DNA of 64,000 bases from Aquila chrysaetos chrysaetos (Eukaryota; Chordata; Aves; Accipitriformes; Accipitridae), in the NCBI RefSeq assembly GCF_900496995.4, contig NC_044020.1:10310001-10374000 (forward strand), in the 5' to 3' direction. Made by a program: the position numbers and the translations under genes. The notes under the pieces were generated by a model that had not been told where the DNA came from, made no database searches, and worked only from the letters and a program-made list of their open reading frames with translations. This document shows positions 1 to 11,838 of the stretch, one piece after another. Each line of letters starts with the position of its first letter. Positions within the stretch are counted from its first letter, which is position 1.

Positions 1-384
1 ACCTGTTAAGACAAGCACTGGAAAGCATGAGAAATTACATTTATCACATAGCTTCACAGTAAGTCATGTAGTTATCACCCTGCTATGCGTGGTATAACTC
101 TCCATTCTAATTATCTGATTGAGAAGTTCAAATGACAAACTGAGCAGCTTTCAAATGAGCTGCATCAGCCTCTGACTATCACTCCTGAATACGCCCACAA
201 TGTAGAGTCTGATACATAATACTCACTGTGCTTTTTTTGGCTCTAGCAATCAGTATACATAATTTATCACACTATATATGCCAGTATACATATATACATA
301 CACCCTACTGCCTTCTTTTTTCCATGTTAACTGTTTTTGATCAAGTTGTCATTGATCGTGCTCTGATGCATTTTGCTTTTGTAG
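1..384 (+). other. SLC13A4: last intron of SLC13A4 (3' part)
   Basis: AT-rich sequence with no supported open frame. It ends in a normal 3' splice site: a T-rich stretch and the acceptor dinucleotide AG at 383-384, directly before the coding exon at 385. The rest of the gene lies to the left of the window. Confidence 0.8.
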
Positions 385-522
385 GTGAAGGCTGGCCTGG
401 GTGTAAATCTGATTGGCCTGGCTGTTGTCATGGTGGCAATCAACACTTGGGGAATTAGACTCTTCCAGCTGAATAGTTTTCCCGAATGGGCAGTGGTCAG
501 CAACGTCACTAGCCAAACATAA
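385..522 (+). CDS. SLC13A4: SLC13A4 final coding exon (sodium/sulfate cotransporter C-terminus), partial gene
   Basis: This exon encodes the last 45 residues of an SLC13-family sodium-coupled anion transporter and ends in TAA at 520-522. It opens in phase 0 with VKAGLGVNLIG, a glycine-rich start to the last membrane helix, runs through the hydrophobic stretch LAVVMVAINTWG and ends in a short tail, FPEWAVVSNVTSQT. The NVT tripeptide is an N-glycosylation sequon, in keeping with the extracellular C-terminus of this family. SLC13A4 (NaS2) carries sulfate with sodium across the plasma membrane. The choice of SLC13A4 over paralogues SLC13A1, A2, A3 and A5 rests on remembered similarity of the tail and on the neighbour STMP1, which flanks SLC13A4 at human 7q33. 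All upstream exons are outside the window, so integrity of the gene cannot be judged. Confidence 0.88.
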   Translation: MKAGLGVNLIGLAVVMVAINTWGIRLFQLNSFPEWAVVSNVTSQT

Positions 523-1925
523 TCTCCAATGAAAAGAAAAAAGAAAAAAAAAGAAAAAAGTGCAAGACCAAAGCAAGTTGGGAGAAAATATTAAACATAC
601 ATTGCACATACAAAAGAAAGGAAAAAACTTGTGCATACATAGAACCAGGATGATAGCAAAACCATGAAGAAAATCTACAGGGAGATCTTCTGCGTAAGCT
701 TTTCAGTTCTGAAAAGCAGCGTGAGTTAAAAGGAGAGATTAGCTTTGCTCCTCTATTGCTGCTTTCACTGTGATACCATAACTCTGAAAAAAACCTCTCC
801 TCCAAATTCTCTGCCTATGGGTTTTTCATGCCCTAGAACAATTACGTAGGACTTGTAAAACAGGGGATATAGGACTCCAGTGACAGAAGACAAGTATACA
901 TACACTGGTGTACTCAGTAGTAGGATATTCAGTCCTACCATTGACTCCTACAGTGAATGAAGGGTGAGTCATTCCCAAACCCAGTTTTATAAGCCTAATC
1001 CTTTTAAAGGCAAATTAGTATTCTTCTTTTGAGGTGACTCACCACTGTGTTAGAAGAAAACACTTTCCCACCTAACCCATATGGCCTGGACATAAATACA
1101 GCTACCAACTACCAGCTACAGCACTTCAAAGGGATAATAGAAACCACCAAACAGATAGGAAGAAGTCTCCTCAGCAGGAGAATGGTTTTTTTCCACAGCA
1201 CTAGTATAAAGTTTCCAATATTGCAGTACTTGCAATCCCTGCTTTGGAAGGAAGAGCTTCAGAAACAGATAGAAAGTTTTGTTCAGTACCTTCTTTCCTT
1301 ATCATTGTACTGCAGTGGGAGCTTTTTCAGCAGGGGAAGCTGTGACCAGCAAAACCTTACCAGGCCAACAGATCCATTGCTCTCCTCTCTCTTTGGCTGC
1401 TGTTTAGATAATTACGCAGTTATGATTTCCCTGACGGAGAAAGTACAATCTAATCCAAGATGGCACTCAGTGCTGCTCCATGAGTAAGAAGGGAGAGGGC
1501 TGAAGCGGAGTGGTGCTGGTGTATCTCCTCATCGTCCACATTCACTTGAACATCACACTCACCTGCTCTCTAGCAGCCCAGAGAACAGGAGCTTCAAATG
1601 TAGGAAACCGTGACACAGAGCAGATAACTACCAAACCAAAAGGCCAATCTCTTTATCACCTGCAAAGTGAATGCCCTGCTTTTCTGACTGGATCCCTGTG
1701 ATACTGGGTAAACCGTCTCTTGTATTATGTCCTGTTTTTAATAATTTCTTTAATGTCAAGGCATTTAAGCTGTATATTAGGATGATTGGATCTCATGTAA
1801 TCACACTCATATATATACTTTAATGAATTTTTATGCTTTCCACTTATAATCTAGGCTCTCTAGATGTTAGTGTGAATGTCTATTCTGCAAAAATAAAATG
1901 TCAATAAAGTAAATTATTCACTACT
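523..1925 (+). other. SLC13A4: SLC13A4 3' UTR (probable extent)
   Basis: Noncoding sequence after the stop. An almost pure A/G tract begins about 10 bases after the stop (533-562). Two AATAAA hexamers at 1892-1897 and 1903-1908 are followed by a TG-rich stretch (about 1930-1945), a good cleavage and polyadenylation arrangement, so the transcript probably ends near 1925. A 146-codon open frame at 1047-1487 has no protein-family resemblance and is of a length expected by chance in 64 kb. Confidence 0.6.
1892..1908 (+). terminator. SLC13A4: paired polyadenylation signals of SLC13A4
   Basis: Two AATAAA hexamers, starts 11 bases apart, with a TG-rich downstream element. They are the first strong AATAAA signals downstream of the SLC13A4 stop codon that I noted. 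Confidence 0.6.
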
Positions 1926-4900
1926 GCACATTCTCGTGCTCTGTGAGAATACAAATGGGATATATTTCACCTCATAACCCACCAAGCCCTTAGGAAAGGA
2001 GTGTTGAGACAGCAGGAGGTGTTGGTTTACTGCTTCTGTCAAAACAGAGGGGTCCCACAGACTTGTCTTGGAAATAAACAGACATAGTAAGAGGTCATAG
2101 GTTGGCAGACGGAGAGCAAAATGGGAAAAGCACAAAAGCATGTCTTAGCCCTTGTACCAAAAGCAGAAGGCAGCACCCTCTAGCAAAACAAATGCTGTTC
2201 ATAGTAGTTCCTGTAAATTTGCTTTTGAAAAACAAAGTGTTTCTGTGACTCAATGCCTCAGGGCATCCCCATGCCTTCCCAATCCATGAAACCAGACCTC
2301 AGCCTCACTTTTTCAACTCTTCCCACCTCCGCAGTTCCTGTGTTCCCCCTATCCTAAGCGTGCTGCTCTGCTGCACCCCAGCACACACAACTCACGCCTG
2401 CCTCTGGGATCCAGATCCTCCACACCACCCCGGCTCCCCTCCTTGGGTGTCTTCCTGCTCCGCAGCAAGCGGCTGCTGCTGAGCGCAGACCCCGACACGG
2501 TGCTCAAAGCAGAGGTGCCCTGGCCTCCCTCCCAGCACGAGCTGGAGTCTCCCAGCAAGCTGCACCCAGTACCGAAGACACTGAAGCAGGAGAGAGAGGC
2601 TGCAGTGCCCGTCCACCAACATGGGCAACTTTCTTCAGGAACAAGCACTTCAGCGGTGGGGGGTGTCTGCAGTACCAAGGGTCCTGTCCGTATGCACAGC
2701 AAGCAGGACATCTCTTTGTTCACAGTCCCCGAAGTTACTTTCAGCCATTCTCTCCCTGCCAAGAAACTCTCTTCCTAGCTTCTTCTCTTCTCAAGGCTTT
2801 AGCCACTCTGCACCTTTTATTGTGCACTCATCTTCTAATCCTTTTCACTTCATGCTTCATCTACCACCATCTTCAAATTGTGTAGTTGCTTGACAACAAA
2901 TCACTCTCCACTCTCCTAATAGTTATTTCTCTGCTCATCTCGCTTCCCATCAGGCCTTGCTATCCCACACCTTTCCCAGGGGATATGAACACGGGATATT
3001 CTCATTTTCAAGAGAGGAGCAGCTGGCATGCCAATTCGCTTTAGGGAGACCTAGAGTTACTCACAAATCAAACTGGGTGACCACCAACACTCTTTTGTAA
3101 TAACACCAATAGCACCAGGTAAACGGAAATTGCTTGGCGCTGCGTTGCACGTGTCAAGCAATATTTCTTCAGAAACATTTCCATGAGTGCCTGGCATAGT
3201 TTGTCTCACAAGATTGGTGCAGAGAAATTTGGAGTGGACTTGGGCAAGGAGTTTCCCCAGCAGCCTTCCCTCGTGTTTCAGTGCTCTGAGCACACTTCCA
3301 CATCCACAGCTGCTGGCAGCTGTCGCTGCCATGTCCCACCAGGCATTTGCAGGAAGGCAGTGCGCTGGACTGGCCCTTCTTCCCTATCACATCAGTCAGT
3401 GCACACACCACAGCCAGATTCTGCCCTTAGATGTACACATATGATTCCCTTCATTTCACTGAAGACATAAGAAAGTACATGAGAAAGTATTTAGTGGCAG
3501 AATCTGAATATCACAAAGGAAAATAGCGGGTGAACAAGCTTAGGGTTGGCAAGCTGCATGGATCATACTCTGATAGCAATGGGTGCTGATTGCTGCTTTT
3601 TTTTTTTTTTTTTTTTTTTTAATTAAAATAAATGGCAAGTGGACAAAGAAGTGGGAAATTTTCACTGGTAATTTATAGCATACTGTCACTCAACTTCTCT
3701 ACCAATAACCAAAGTTGAAGTATTTTCTTCAGAGGGGAGATAAGCCTGATTTTAAATTGAATGATTTCCAGATGCTTTTAACATTCAGCACATACATCAA
3801 GTCCTAAAAACAAAAGTTCTGCTTTCAGCCCAGAATTTAAGATTCCTATACAAAAAGTATAATCACATTAACTAGTAGCAGTATACTATTTTATCTTACA
3901 GTTTTATATTACCTTTTCCTAGAATCCTATTAAGCCTACATATATTTTTTTTTCACAGTGATATAAAGCCTGAACAATTTAACTGAAGTAAACTGAAGTG
4001 ATTTATACTGAGCAATTCTTTATTCTGTAGCTGATAGAGCAATGTTTTATTTCTCAGGAAAAAAAGCAGAGCATCATAGCTACACTTAATACTTGTATAC
4101 GCGTTGTTCAGTTCTCTCTGGTTTGCAGAAAATGTGAATAACAGAACTTAAAACAGGCCCTTATTTTTTTTTTTTTTTCATACATTGATTAGTATCTTAC
4201 TACTTGGGTTGCATCTTTGAACCCAAAGGTGCAGTTGTCAGAGAAGGGCTCTAATCAGTGTGATGAAAGGTTGCAGAATCTCTGTTTTCACACAGAAAAC
4301 CAACAGTAGGTTCCACTCCAGCGTCTGGGCTCACAGGGTAGGAAAGTTACTACTGTAGTTACGGTTTGAGTCAGTGACTTACATGATTGGGGTATTTAGG
4401 TATTTTCCAGGTGTATTAAAGACTAAAGCCAGAACTGACTTCGGTGGGAACAACTATTCTGAAGGTAATTTATGAAATTTGTTTTATTTTTCAGGAAAGT
4501 AAATTTGACCTTCTGTGATTAATGTATGTTTCAGGTGAAAAAGCAAATAACCTCCACAGCTATTTTATCTCTCTACAAATGCAGTAAAAATTATTTTGGC
4601 TTGGGACTTTGTAAAGTAAATGTTAGCATATATCACCAAGAAGTGTAACAAATGAACTAAATATCTCTTTCTTATCCCTCTGAGGCAAAAATAAAGTAAG
4701 CTGTACAGGAAATTTCTGTATGGAGTTTACCAGTAACATATGTACTCCAATACCCACCGGCACTTCCTAATATTCAAAATAATTCTGCATCACATAGAGT
4801 GGATATTGATTTTTACATACGAATACCAATTCACAATCATGTTTCTGCAAACACAGATATAATCTAGGCTTATGAAATGAACTCCTTATTAATTCTGAAA

Positions 4901-5879
4901 ACTCCTATTTCTTCCTTTGCAACATTTCAATTTCACCAGTAATCTAAGGGCCACCTGTAATCCGGGCCGACAGTAGTCTGGGCCCTTCAAAGCACACTTC
5001 CACATGCTCGACACGTGTAACAAATCTCTCCAAGAAAGCAAGCACAGAGGAGTCGTAACAGCTGTTGGTGCGCACAGCTGCTAGCACCACGGGATAAAGG
5101 AGAACCACGAAGGAGAACCACAGTGGAAAAATTCTGACTTCACAAAGGCAATAAATTTTTGGAGTGATACCACAACTCCCTGCAGCATCACCACTGAAAA
5201 ATGTCCTGTGCTGCCAGATCAGCACTATGTTACTTTACTCATCAGAAATCACTGTGAAGAGTGATACTCTACATTAATAGGAGTCATGTATCTTTACCTG
5301 AATTCATAATAAAAGTTTCTGGTGTAGATGATGCTACCTAATGTAAAAACATAAAGAGCTGTCTTCATTAAACTTTTCCCTGTCCTTGAGTAATTCCTCT
5401 GGAGCACAACCCATTTTCACAGAAGGCAGCTGGAGGTACTGGTGATTTAACTGAGTCAAGTGGGGTTAGGAAAGCCAATGCCAGGGTCCTGAGTGCCTTA
5501 ATGGCCCTGGCCAGCCTCACCTGAGACTCCCACCCATACCTTCTTTCCTTGGGCCCATGAGCCCCACTTGAGCGCAGATCTGGAGCTCCAGACTCCTGTC
5601 TGCCTTTCACCTTGTCTCTTGGGTGGGTGCTGAGCCTGTGTTGTAGCCTCCTCACCAGTCAACTCTCTGGCCCCGTCTCCTTTTGCTCAACAGACTTCTT
5701 GGGATGGACCTTAGGCCTGGTTCACCCCCTTGCTGTGCCTGGGGCTGACAGTGGACCCCACTACCAGCCACTGGTGCTGTCTGCTGTGTGCAGACCTGTG
5801 GGGCTGCGCCCCATTGGTAAGGACGCTGACTGCACTGGGATACCCTTGGCCCCCAATTTTGTAACAAGAAGGGCCTCTA
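1926..5879. other. intergenic, SLC13A4 to CR1 copy
   Basis: No supportable gene. A GC-rich patch at about 2260-2770 carries overlapping open frames on both strands without family resemblance and looks like an unclassified repeat or composition effect. A 24-base T run lies at 3597-3620 and a shorter one near 4165-4178. A patch at about 4960-5105 is richer in CpG than its surroundings. Positions 5450-5880 are GC-rich and repeat-like, but I cannot assign them to a family. Confidence 0.5.
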
Positions 5880-6996
5880 TAGGCACACCAGCTGCAAAAG
5901 GAAATCTAAAGCGATGCTGAGGGAGCTGGCCGATGTCATTGTGAGGCCACTCTCTATTGTGTTTGAAAGGTTATGGTGACCCAGGGAGGCCCCTGAGGAC
6001 TGGAAGAAAGCAAATGTCACTCCTATCTTCAAGGAAGAAGATTTGGGGAACTACAGGCTGGTCAGTCACACTTCAATCCTTGGGAAGGTGATGGACCAAA
6101 TCCTCTTGGAAGCTGTTTCCAAACATATAAAGGACAAGAAAGTGATTGGGAATAATCAGCATGACTTTATGAAGGGGAAACGATGCCTGACCAGCCTGGC
6201 AGTTGTACAACAAATTGACTAGCTTGGTGGATGAGGGGAGAGCAACTGATGTTGTTTGGCGAGGCTTTTGACATGGCCTTCACCAACAACCTCACAGACA
6301 AATTGAGGAAGTATGGACTAGATAACTGAACAGTAAGATGGATCAAAAACTGGCTGAAGTGCAGGGCTTAAAGGGTTGTGGTCAGCATCACAAAGTGCAG
6401 CTGGAGGCCAGTCTCTAGTGGTATATCCCAGGGGAAAATACCAGGGCCAACATTGAATTAATGAACACTGGCATATTTATTAATGGCCTGGACAATAGAA
6501 CAGAGTACACCTTTGGCAAGTTTGTAGATGGTACAAAATTGGGAGGAGTGGTTGACACACAAGATGGTTGTTCTGTCATTCAGAAGGACCTTCACAGGCC
6601 AGAAAAATGGACCAACAAGAATCTCATGAAGTTCAACATAGGGAAATGCAAAGTCTCGTATTTGGGGAGGAATAATCCCACACACCAGTACAAGCTGGAG
6701 CTGACTAGCTGGAAAGCAGCTTTGCAGAAAAGGACCTGGGGGTCCTGGCAGACAAGTTGAACATGAGTCAGCAATGTGCCCTTGAGGCAAAGGCGGCCAA
6801 CAGCACCCTGAGCTGCATTAGGCAGAGCATCCTCCACAGGTTGAGGGAGGAGGTGATCCTTCCCCTCTTCTTAGCCATGGTGAAAAACATCTAGACTGCT
6901 ATGCCTAGTTCTGGGCTCCCCAGTACAAGAGGCACGTGGGCATACTGGAGCGAGTCCTGCCCAAGGGCCATGAAGATCAAGGGATGGAGCACACAT
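5880..6996 (+). mobile_element. CR1 LINE, truncated, sense on + strand
   Basis: A decayed piece of the reverse-transcriptase part of a CR1 non-LTR retrotransposon, the main LINE of birds. Recognisable segments in order are the region around 'gctgagggagctggccgatg' (5916), the text around 6000-6090 that encodes the start of the RT domain, the helix region at 6170-6330 and the later block at 6600-6990 (keeping 'ggacctgggggtcctggcag' at 6733). Stops and frameshifts break all frames. The 3' end of the element is missing: similarity stops near 6996, before the terminal repeats. Boundaries are good to about 30 bases. Confidence 0.85.
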
Positions 6997-9213
6997 GAGA
7001 CAATGGACTGTGGTTCTGTGACACAAAATGGCACCACTGAGCATTCATGTTAGTGAAGTTCTGTGAGGTAAATTCACCATCTTTATTTGAATTCTGGTGC
7101 CCAGTAAGCTAATAATCAGCTTTGCTATCCGGCATTTTGTATATTTTCAGTATTAACCCTTTACTGTATTCAATGGAAGATGGTCTACAAGAGCCTTAGG
7201 ACAGCATTTTCCATCACAAGATAACAGTCTCAGTCCACAGTAAATATTTTAGAAGTCTGTTAGTAGCTTATATGTTCCTTTCCTCCCCTTTTGCCTCGAA
7301 CCTTCATCTCCTAGGACATGCCTCAAAAGAATCAATACATGAAAAGGAATACAACTGCCTTTAGCAAAGGAAGACTGCGTATTTTAGCTGGCAATTCCAG
7401 CTATCCACGTAGGCATTTTGAATGTGCAGAAATTCACAGTACCCATGTTCAGTGGGAAATCTGCTCCTAGGTATCCTGAAGGTGCATTTGTCCTTTGCAA
7501 CCTGCTATGACACCACTGCATCGAAAGCCCTCTGAGCCCTCAGATGCAATCTGCATCAAGCAATCATTACCTGTGTGTACTCTCCGTCCTCTGAAATGTA
7601 AGGTTAACTTCTGCTATCACCTAGGATAACGCCAGGCTGGATCGGTTAGGTAAAATATGTTACACAGTAGTTGCAAAGTCGACAAGAACTGTTATAATGT
7701 TATCCAGCTCTCCAGCTTACTGTGAGCGACAAAAAAGACAGCTTGAGCTAAAATGGAAAGTGTTGCAAACAGTGTGAAACACTTAAGAAGTCCTGTTTTT
7801 AACATTAATGAGCATATTTTGTTTCTACAGCACTACAGCAGTAGATGGTTCACTTCATAATCTGATAGGAAAAAAAAATCCTAACATCTGTTTGGAATGC
7901 TCAGCTGAAAGTTTCAGCTCCAAATTACACTTTTAGAGTAACACAGGCATTTGGCAATAAATATAGGTATTTTGAATATTATTTCCCTTCTCATCTCCAT
8001 GTAAAGAAAGGGAAGAACATAAAGCCTGTTTGAGGAAAGAAATAATCCAATTTTAAACACTAACATAATTTTATATGACAAGCAAAGAAATACGAATGGG
8101 TTAGAGCCAGTATTTTTCAATAGTCTGCTCAAGAATAGGAAAGAGTGGGGGGAAAGGAAGCTGGGGAAAACTAAGTTCATCACATTCATGAAAACATTAA
8201 AACACCTGTGCAGTGCTGTCTCACTCTATGGAAATATTTTTGTGTGCAGAAGACAGTTCCTTCAGTCTGGACTGAAGTCTATGAAGGCTAATGGAAACCC
8301 CTTTCAAAGATCAGAGGATACACTACTACTTCAGTAATAGCTAAACATAGCTGTACTTTATTTGTGAACTCCCTTCACCAAGCGCATTCTTGGTATCTTC
8401 AACACATACTGCTACTACAAGGTTTCTGATAACTAATGTTAGGTGGTAAATATAATTTCTCCCTGTTTGAGTTCTGTGAATGTTTACTATAAGGAAAGTT
8501 GGTAGCATAGCTACTAACATTGTCTGACTTGAGGTAGCTTTTAAACTTGCCAAATATTCATTAGCAAAGACTGAAAGCTTTTATATCAGCTAAACATTTC
8601 AGGGAAGATGGTAAAAGGATGGGAAACTACAGGTGAAATATTTCTCTCATATATATATATATATTTATATTCTTTAAGAAGGAGAATCCTTAGATGAGAA
8701 ATACTTTCCACAATTGCAGGACTGCATTGTGGAAGAACTCTGCCATCACCAAACTTCGGAAAAGGAAGCGGAAGTTTAGCATAACATATTCTGTAAATGT
8801 GTCTTTGCTGATTCAGTGAAAACTCCTGAGCTTGGAATCCACCCAGATGTATCTAAATTAAAGGCTTTGGGGTAGAGGGTGAAAATTACAATTGGTACAT
8901 GGGGAGTCCTGTACTTAAAACCTCTCATGATATGTTTATCTCAAACAGCACAGTCCACTGGGTCTGCAGAGCAAAATAGTTAGTTCCCAAAGCTTAGGAT
9001 ATTTTCCCTCTGAATAACTGTAGGCCTGTCTAATGGACTAAACGCCCATTAGCGATCAAAGCACATCTTCTGGTTTAGTACCTTCTGAAAGGAATCCAGT
9101 TCACACACTCTACAGTTTTCCCATGATGAGAATGAAAAGCATGGTAAAAGAACAATTCACTTTGAAGGCACAATCCTTATCCTAACTAAAACACTAATGG
9201 AGAAGCACTCCAG
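6997..9213. other. intergenic, no gene seen
   Basis: AT-rich intergenic sequence between a CR1 copy and an LTR. It contains a short (AT)n stretch near 8647-8664. Open frames are short and unlike known proteins. Confidence 0.5.
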
Positions 9214-9219
9214 GTATGC
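9214..9219. repeat. candidate target-site duplication, left copy
   Basis: GTATGC, identical to 10283-10288 on the other side of the LTR. Confidence 0.5.
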
Positions 9220-10282
9220 ATATCGGATTTGGGTGGCAAGGTTTTGGTAGCAGGGCGGCTACAGGGGTGGCTTCTGTGAGAAGCTGCTAGAAGCTTCCCC
9301 TATGTCTGACAGCCAATGCAAGCCAGCTCCAAGACAGACCCACTGCAAGCCCATCAGCAATGGTGGTAGCACCTCTGGGGTAACAGATTTAAGAAGGGGG
9401 GAAAAAACCTGTGCAACTGCAGCCAAAGAGAGGAGTGAGAACATGTAAGAGAAACAATCCTGCAGACCCCCAGGTCAGTGAAGGAAGGGGAGGAGATGCT
9501 CCAGGCGCCAGAGCAGAGATTCCCCTTCCGTGGGGAAGACCATGGTGAGGCAGGCTGTCCCCCTGCAGCCCAGGGAGGTCCACAGTGGAACAGATCTCCA
9601 CCTGCAGCCCGGGAAAGATCCCACGCCAGAGCAGGTGGATACTGAAGGGAGGCTGTGACCCCATGGGAAGCCTGTGGTGGAGCAGGCTCCTGGCAGGACC
9701 TGTGGAGAGAGAAGCCCACGCTGGAGCAGGTTTTCTGGCAGGACTTGTGACCCCGCAGGGAACCCATGCTGGAGCAGTCTGTGAAGGACTGCAGCCCGTG
9801 GGAAGGACCCACGTTGGAGAAGTCCGTGAAGGACTGTGTCCCGTAGGAGGGACCCCATGCTGGAGAAGGAGAAGAGCGTGAGGAGTCCTGTCCCTGAAGA
9901 GAATTAAGCAGCAGAGACAACATGTGATGAACTGACCACAACACCCATTCCCTGTCCCTCTGTGCTGCTGCAGGGGGTAGGTAGAGAATCCAGGAGTGAA
10001 GCTGTGCCAAGGAAGAAGGGAGGCGTGGAGGGAAGGTGTTTTGAGATTTGGTTTTGTTTCTCATTACCTTACTCTGATTTGATTGGTAATAAATTAAATT
10101 AATTTTTCCTCACATCAAGTCTGTTTTGCACATGACAGTAATTGGTTGAGTGATCTTTCCCTGTCCTTATCTTGACCCACGAGCCTTTTGTTATATTTTC
10201 TCTCCCCTGTCCAGCTGAAGAGAGGGAGTGATAGAGTGGCTTTGATGGGCCCCTAGCATCCAGCCAGGGTCAACCTACCACA
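9220..10282 (+). mobile_element. solo LTR of an avian endogenous retrovirus, + orientation
   Basis: About 1.06 kb of a GC-richer LTR type found in many bird genomes. Its middle (about 9480-9890) is a run of imperfect short modules built on 'gtggagcagg', 'cctggcaggac' and 'gtgaaggactg'. Downstream come AATAAA at 10088-10093, a TG-rich region and a conserved tail with 'gacccacgagccttttgtta' (10176) and 'ccagccagggtcaacc' (10260), ending in CA. A TATA-like 'atttaagaa' lies near 9388. The hexamer GTATGC occurs directly outside both ends (9214-9219 and 10283-10288), a candidate target-site duplication. No internal retroviral genes are adjacent, so this is a solo LTR. Family name not assigned; the exact 5' boundary is uncertain by a few bases because canonical TG would start at 9217. 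Confidence 0.85.
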
Positions 10283-10288
10283 GTATGC
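10283..10288. repeat. candidate target-site duplication, right copy
   Basis: GTATGC directly after the terminal CA of the LTR, identical to 9214-9219. Confidence 0.5.
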
Positions 10289-11757
10289 TTTAATCAAGAG
10301 CCTGAAAGAGTGGAGGAGGTCATTCTCTGTGCTTCTCCCTCCTACTTGTCCATAGCAGTCCATCACCAGGCATTGTTAATAAAAACAAGGAGAATATCTT
10401 TCTGGTACTTTTCTTTGTCCTTCACATCCTGCAAAAGACTGTCAAGGGGACTCAGTGATTTAAGCCACCTTATGGAGTTGATAGGACTCTTCTATTTTAC
10501 AGAAAAAAATATTAAATTTTATTTGATAGAGTGTTGAATTAATAAAACTTACATCTATTCAAATTACTGCAATATTTTCTTCAGAGTTTACGACAGAATT
10601 TGTGCAAAACTATGATTTCCAAATGCAGACTTTGCTTTCCACTCAAACAGAAGAGGACAGTGCTACAATACGATGTGTATTTTCTCACACACCAGGGTTT
10701 TTAGTGGCAGCAGCAGGTGAAGAAGAGCATACCAGACAAATAATGAGGGGGACAGCAGATAAATGGTTCTAGTCCTAAGAAAATACATGGTAGACAACTG
10801 AACCAAATGCAGAGGCAATGGGCTGAAGACCATGCACAGGAATGAGGAATTAATGGGAATACCAGACATACTTAATAGCTCAGTATTTCTCTAGTCCTTG
10901 TTCCACACCAAGAGGCAGTAAAAAAGCATACTTAAAACAATTACACAAACCGGACCATTAAGTACATAAAGTGAATAGTTTTGATTCACAACATAACTGC
11001 TGACCTCCACGTGCCCCGATTACCACTTATGGAAGATAAACCTTCTCTCTCCCATGCTCCCCATCACTCCAGAGGCATCCTCAAGCAACCAAGCAGAAGG
11101 GAAAGAAAAGGAAGAGACAATAAAAGAAGAAACAATGAATTTGAAGCACAGGTTCAATTTGATGGTCTTTTACACTTTTTGAAATCATCCATGTTTGTGC
11201 AAAGTCAACAGTGCTGGAAGTGATCATTTAACATAATGGAAAAAGCAGAAGCTTCCCCCTTCCCTCCAGGCTCATAGTTTGACAAATGAACCTTCCCATC
11301 TCCAATAATGGAATGTTCATCTTAAGGACAGTGAAGTACCGCTGCTCAAAACAAATGACAAGAAACCCTGAAAGTTACTTCTTGATGCATTTAATTTCTT
11401 TTGCGATGTTCTAAGAACTAGGGTATTACAAAGTGTGAGGTACGCATAGTAACAGGACTAACAGGATTCCAGTCGGATCAGGTAAAACTGGGTTACAAAA
11501 TATTAGGAAAAGCAATAACAAAAAATACAAACGATCTTATCCAGTCACATATCAGCTGCAAATCCATATTCTGAAACCCTTGCAAATCAGTCCCAGGAAA
11601 AGTTCACGGCTGCTCTTTCAAAAGAATGACATTCCAGCTCTAGGAGACTAAAAATGGAGGAACCTCCCACGCCAACCCTCTACTTGATCTTTGTTGCCTG
11701 AAAGGTAAATAGCATCCTTGATGCACGCACAGAGGTGACCTGGGTAACATCGCTCTC
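10289..11757 (-). other. STMP1: STMP1 3' UTR and flanking sequence
   Basis: Sequence downstream (minus strand) of the STMP1 stop. Candidate poly(A) signals read on the minus strand are ATTAAA at 11395-11390 (about 360 bases after the stop) and AATAAA at 10523-10518 (about 1.2 kb after it). Which is used cannot be told from sequence. No separate gene is seen; the 80-codon open frame at 10981-11223 (+) has no recognisable family. Confidence 0.5.
11390..11395 (-). terminator. STMP1: candidate STMP1 polyadenylation signal (ATTAAA)
   Basis: Most common variant of the poly(A) hexamer, about 360 bases past the stop codon on the minus strand. An alternative AATAAA lies at 10518-10523. Confidence 0.35.
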
Positions 11758-11838
11758 TTAGGACTTGTCACTAGGAGGTTTCTTCTTAGCTTCCACATCC
11801 TTCTTAAAATCTTCAAGCTTCTTTGCAATGTTAGGAAT
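11758..11838 (-). CDS. STMP1: STMP1 coding exon 3 (26 codons plus stop)
   Basis: Encodes the charged tail beginning IPNIAKKLEDFKKD, with the AKKK cluster and a final PPSDKS. Acceptor 'tgtctttaaag'; stop TAA at 11760-11758. Confidence 0.95.
   Translation of the reverse strand: MPNIAKKLEDFKKDVEAKKKPPSDKS

Noticed and set aside
1047..1487. 146-codon + strand open frame downstream of SLC13A4
   Set aside because: It sits in the SLC13A4 3' UTR. A few frames of this length are expected by chance in 64 kb, and it has no recognisable motif.
9354..10064. 236-codon minus-strand open frame
   Set aside because: It lies antisense inside the solo LTR and is made of the LTR's tandem modules; it has no protein-family resemblance.
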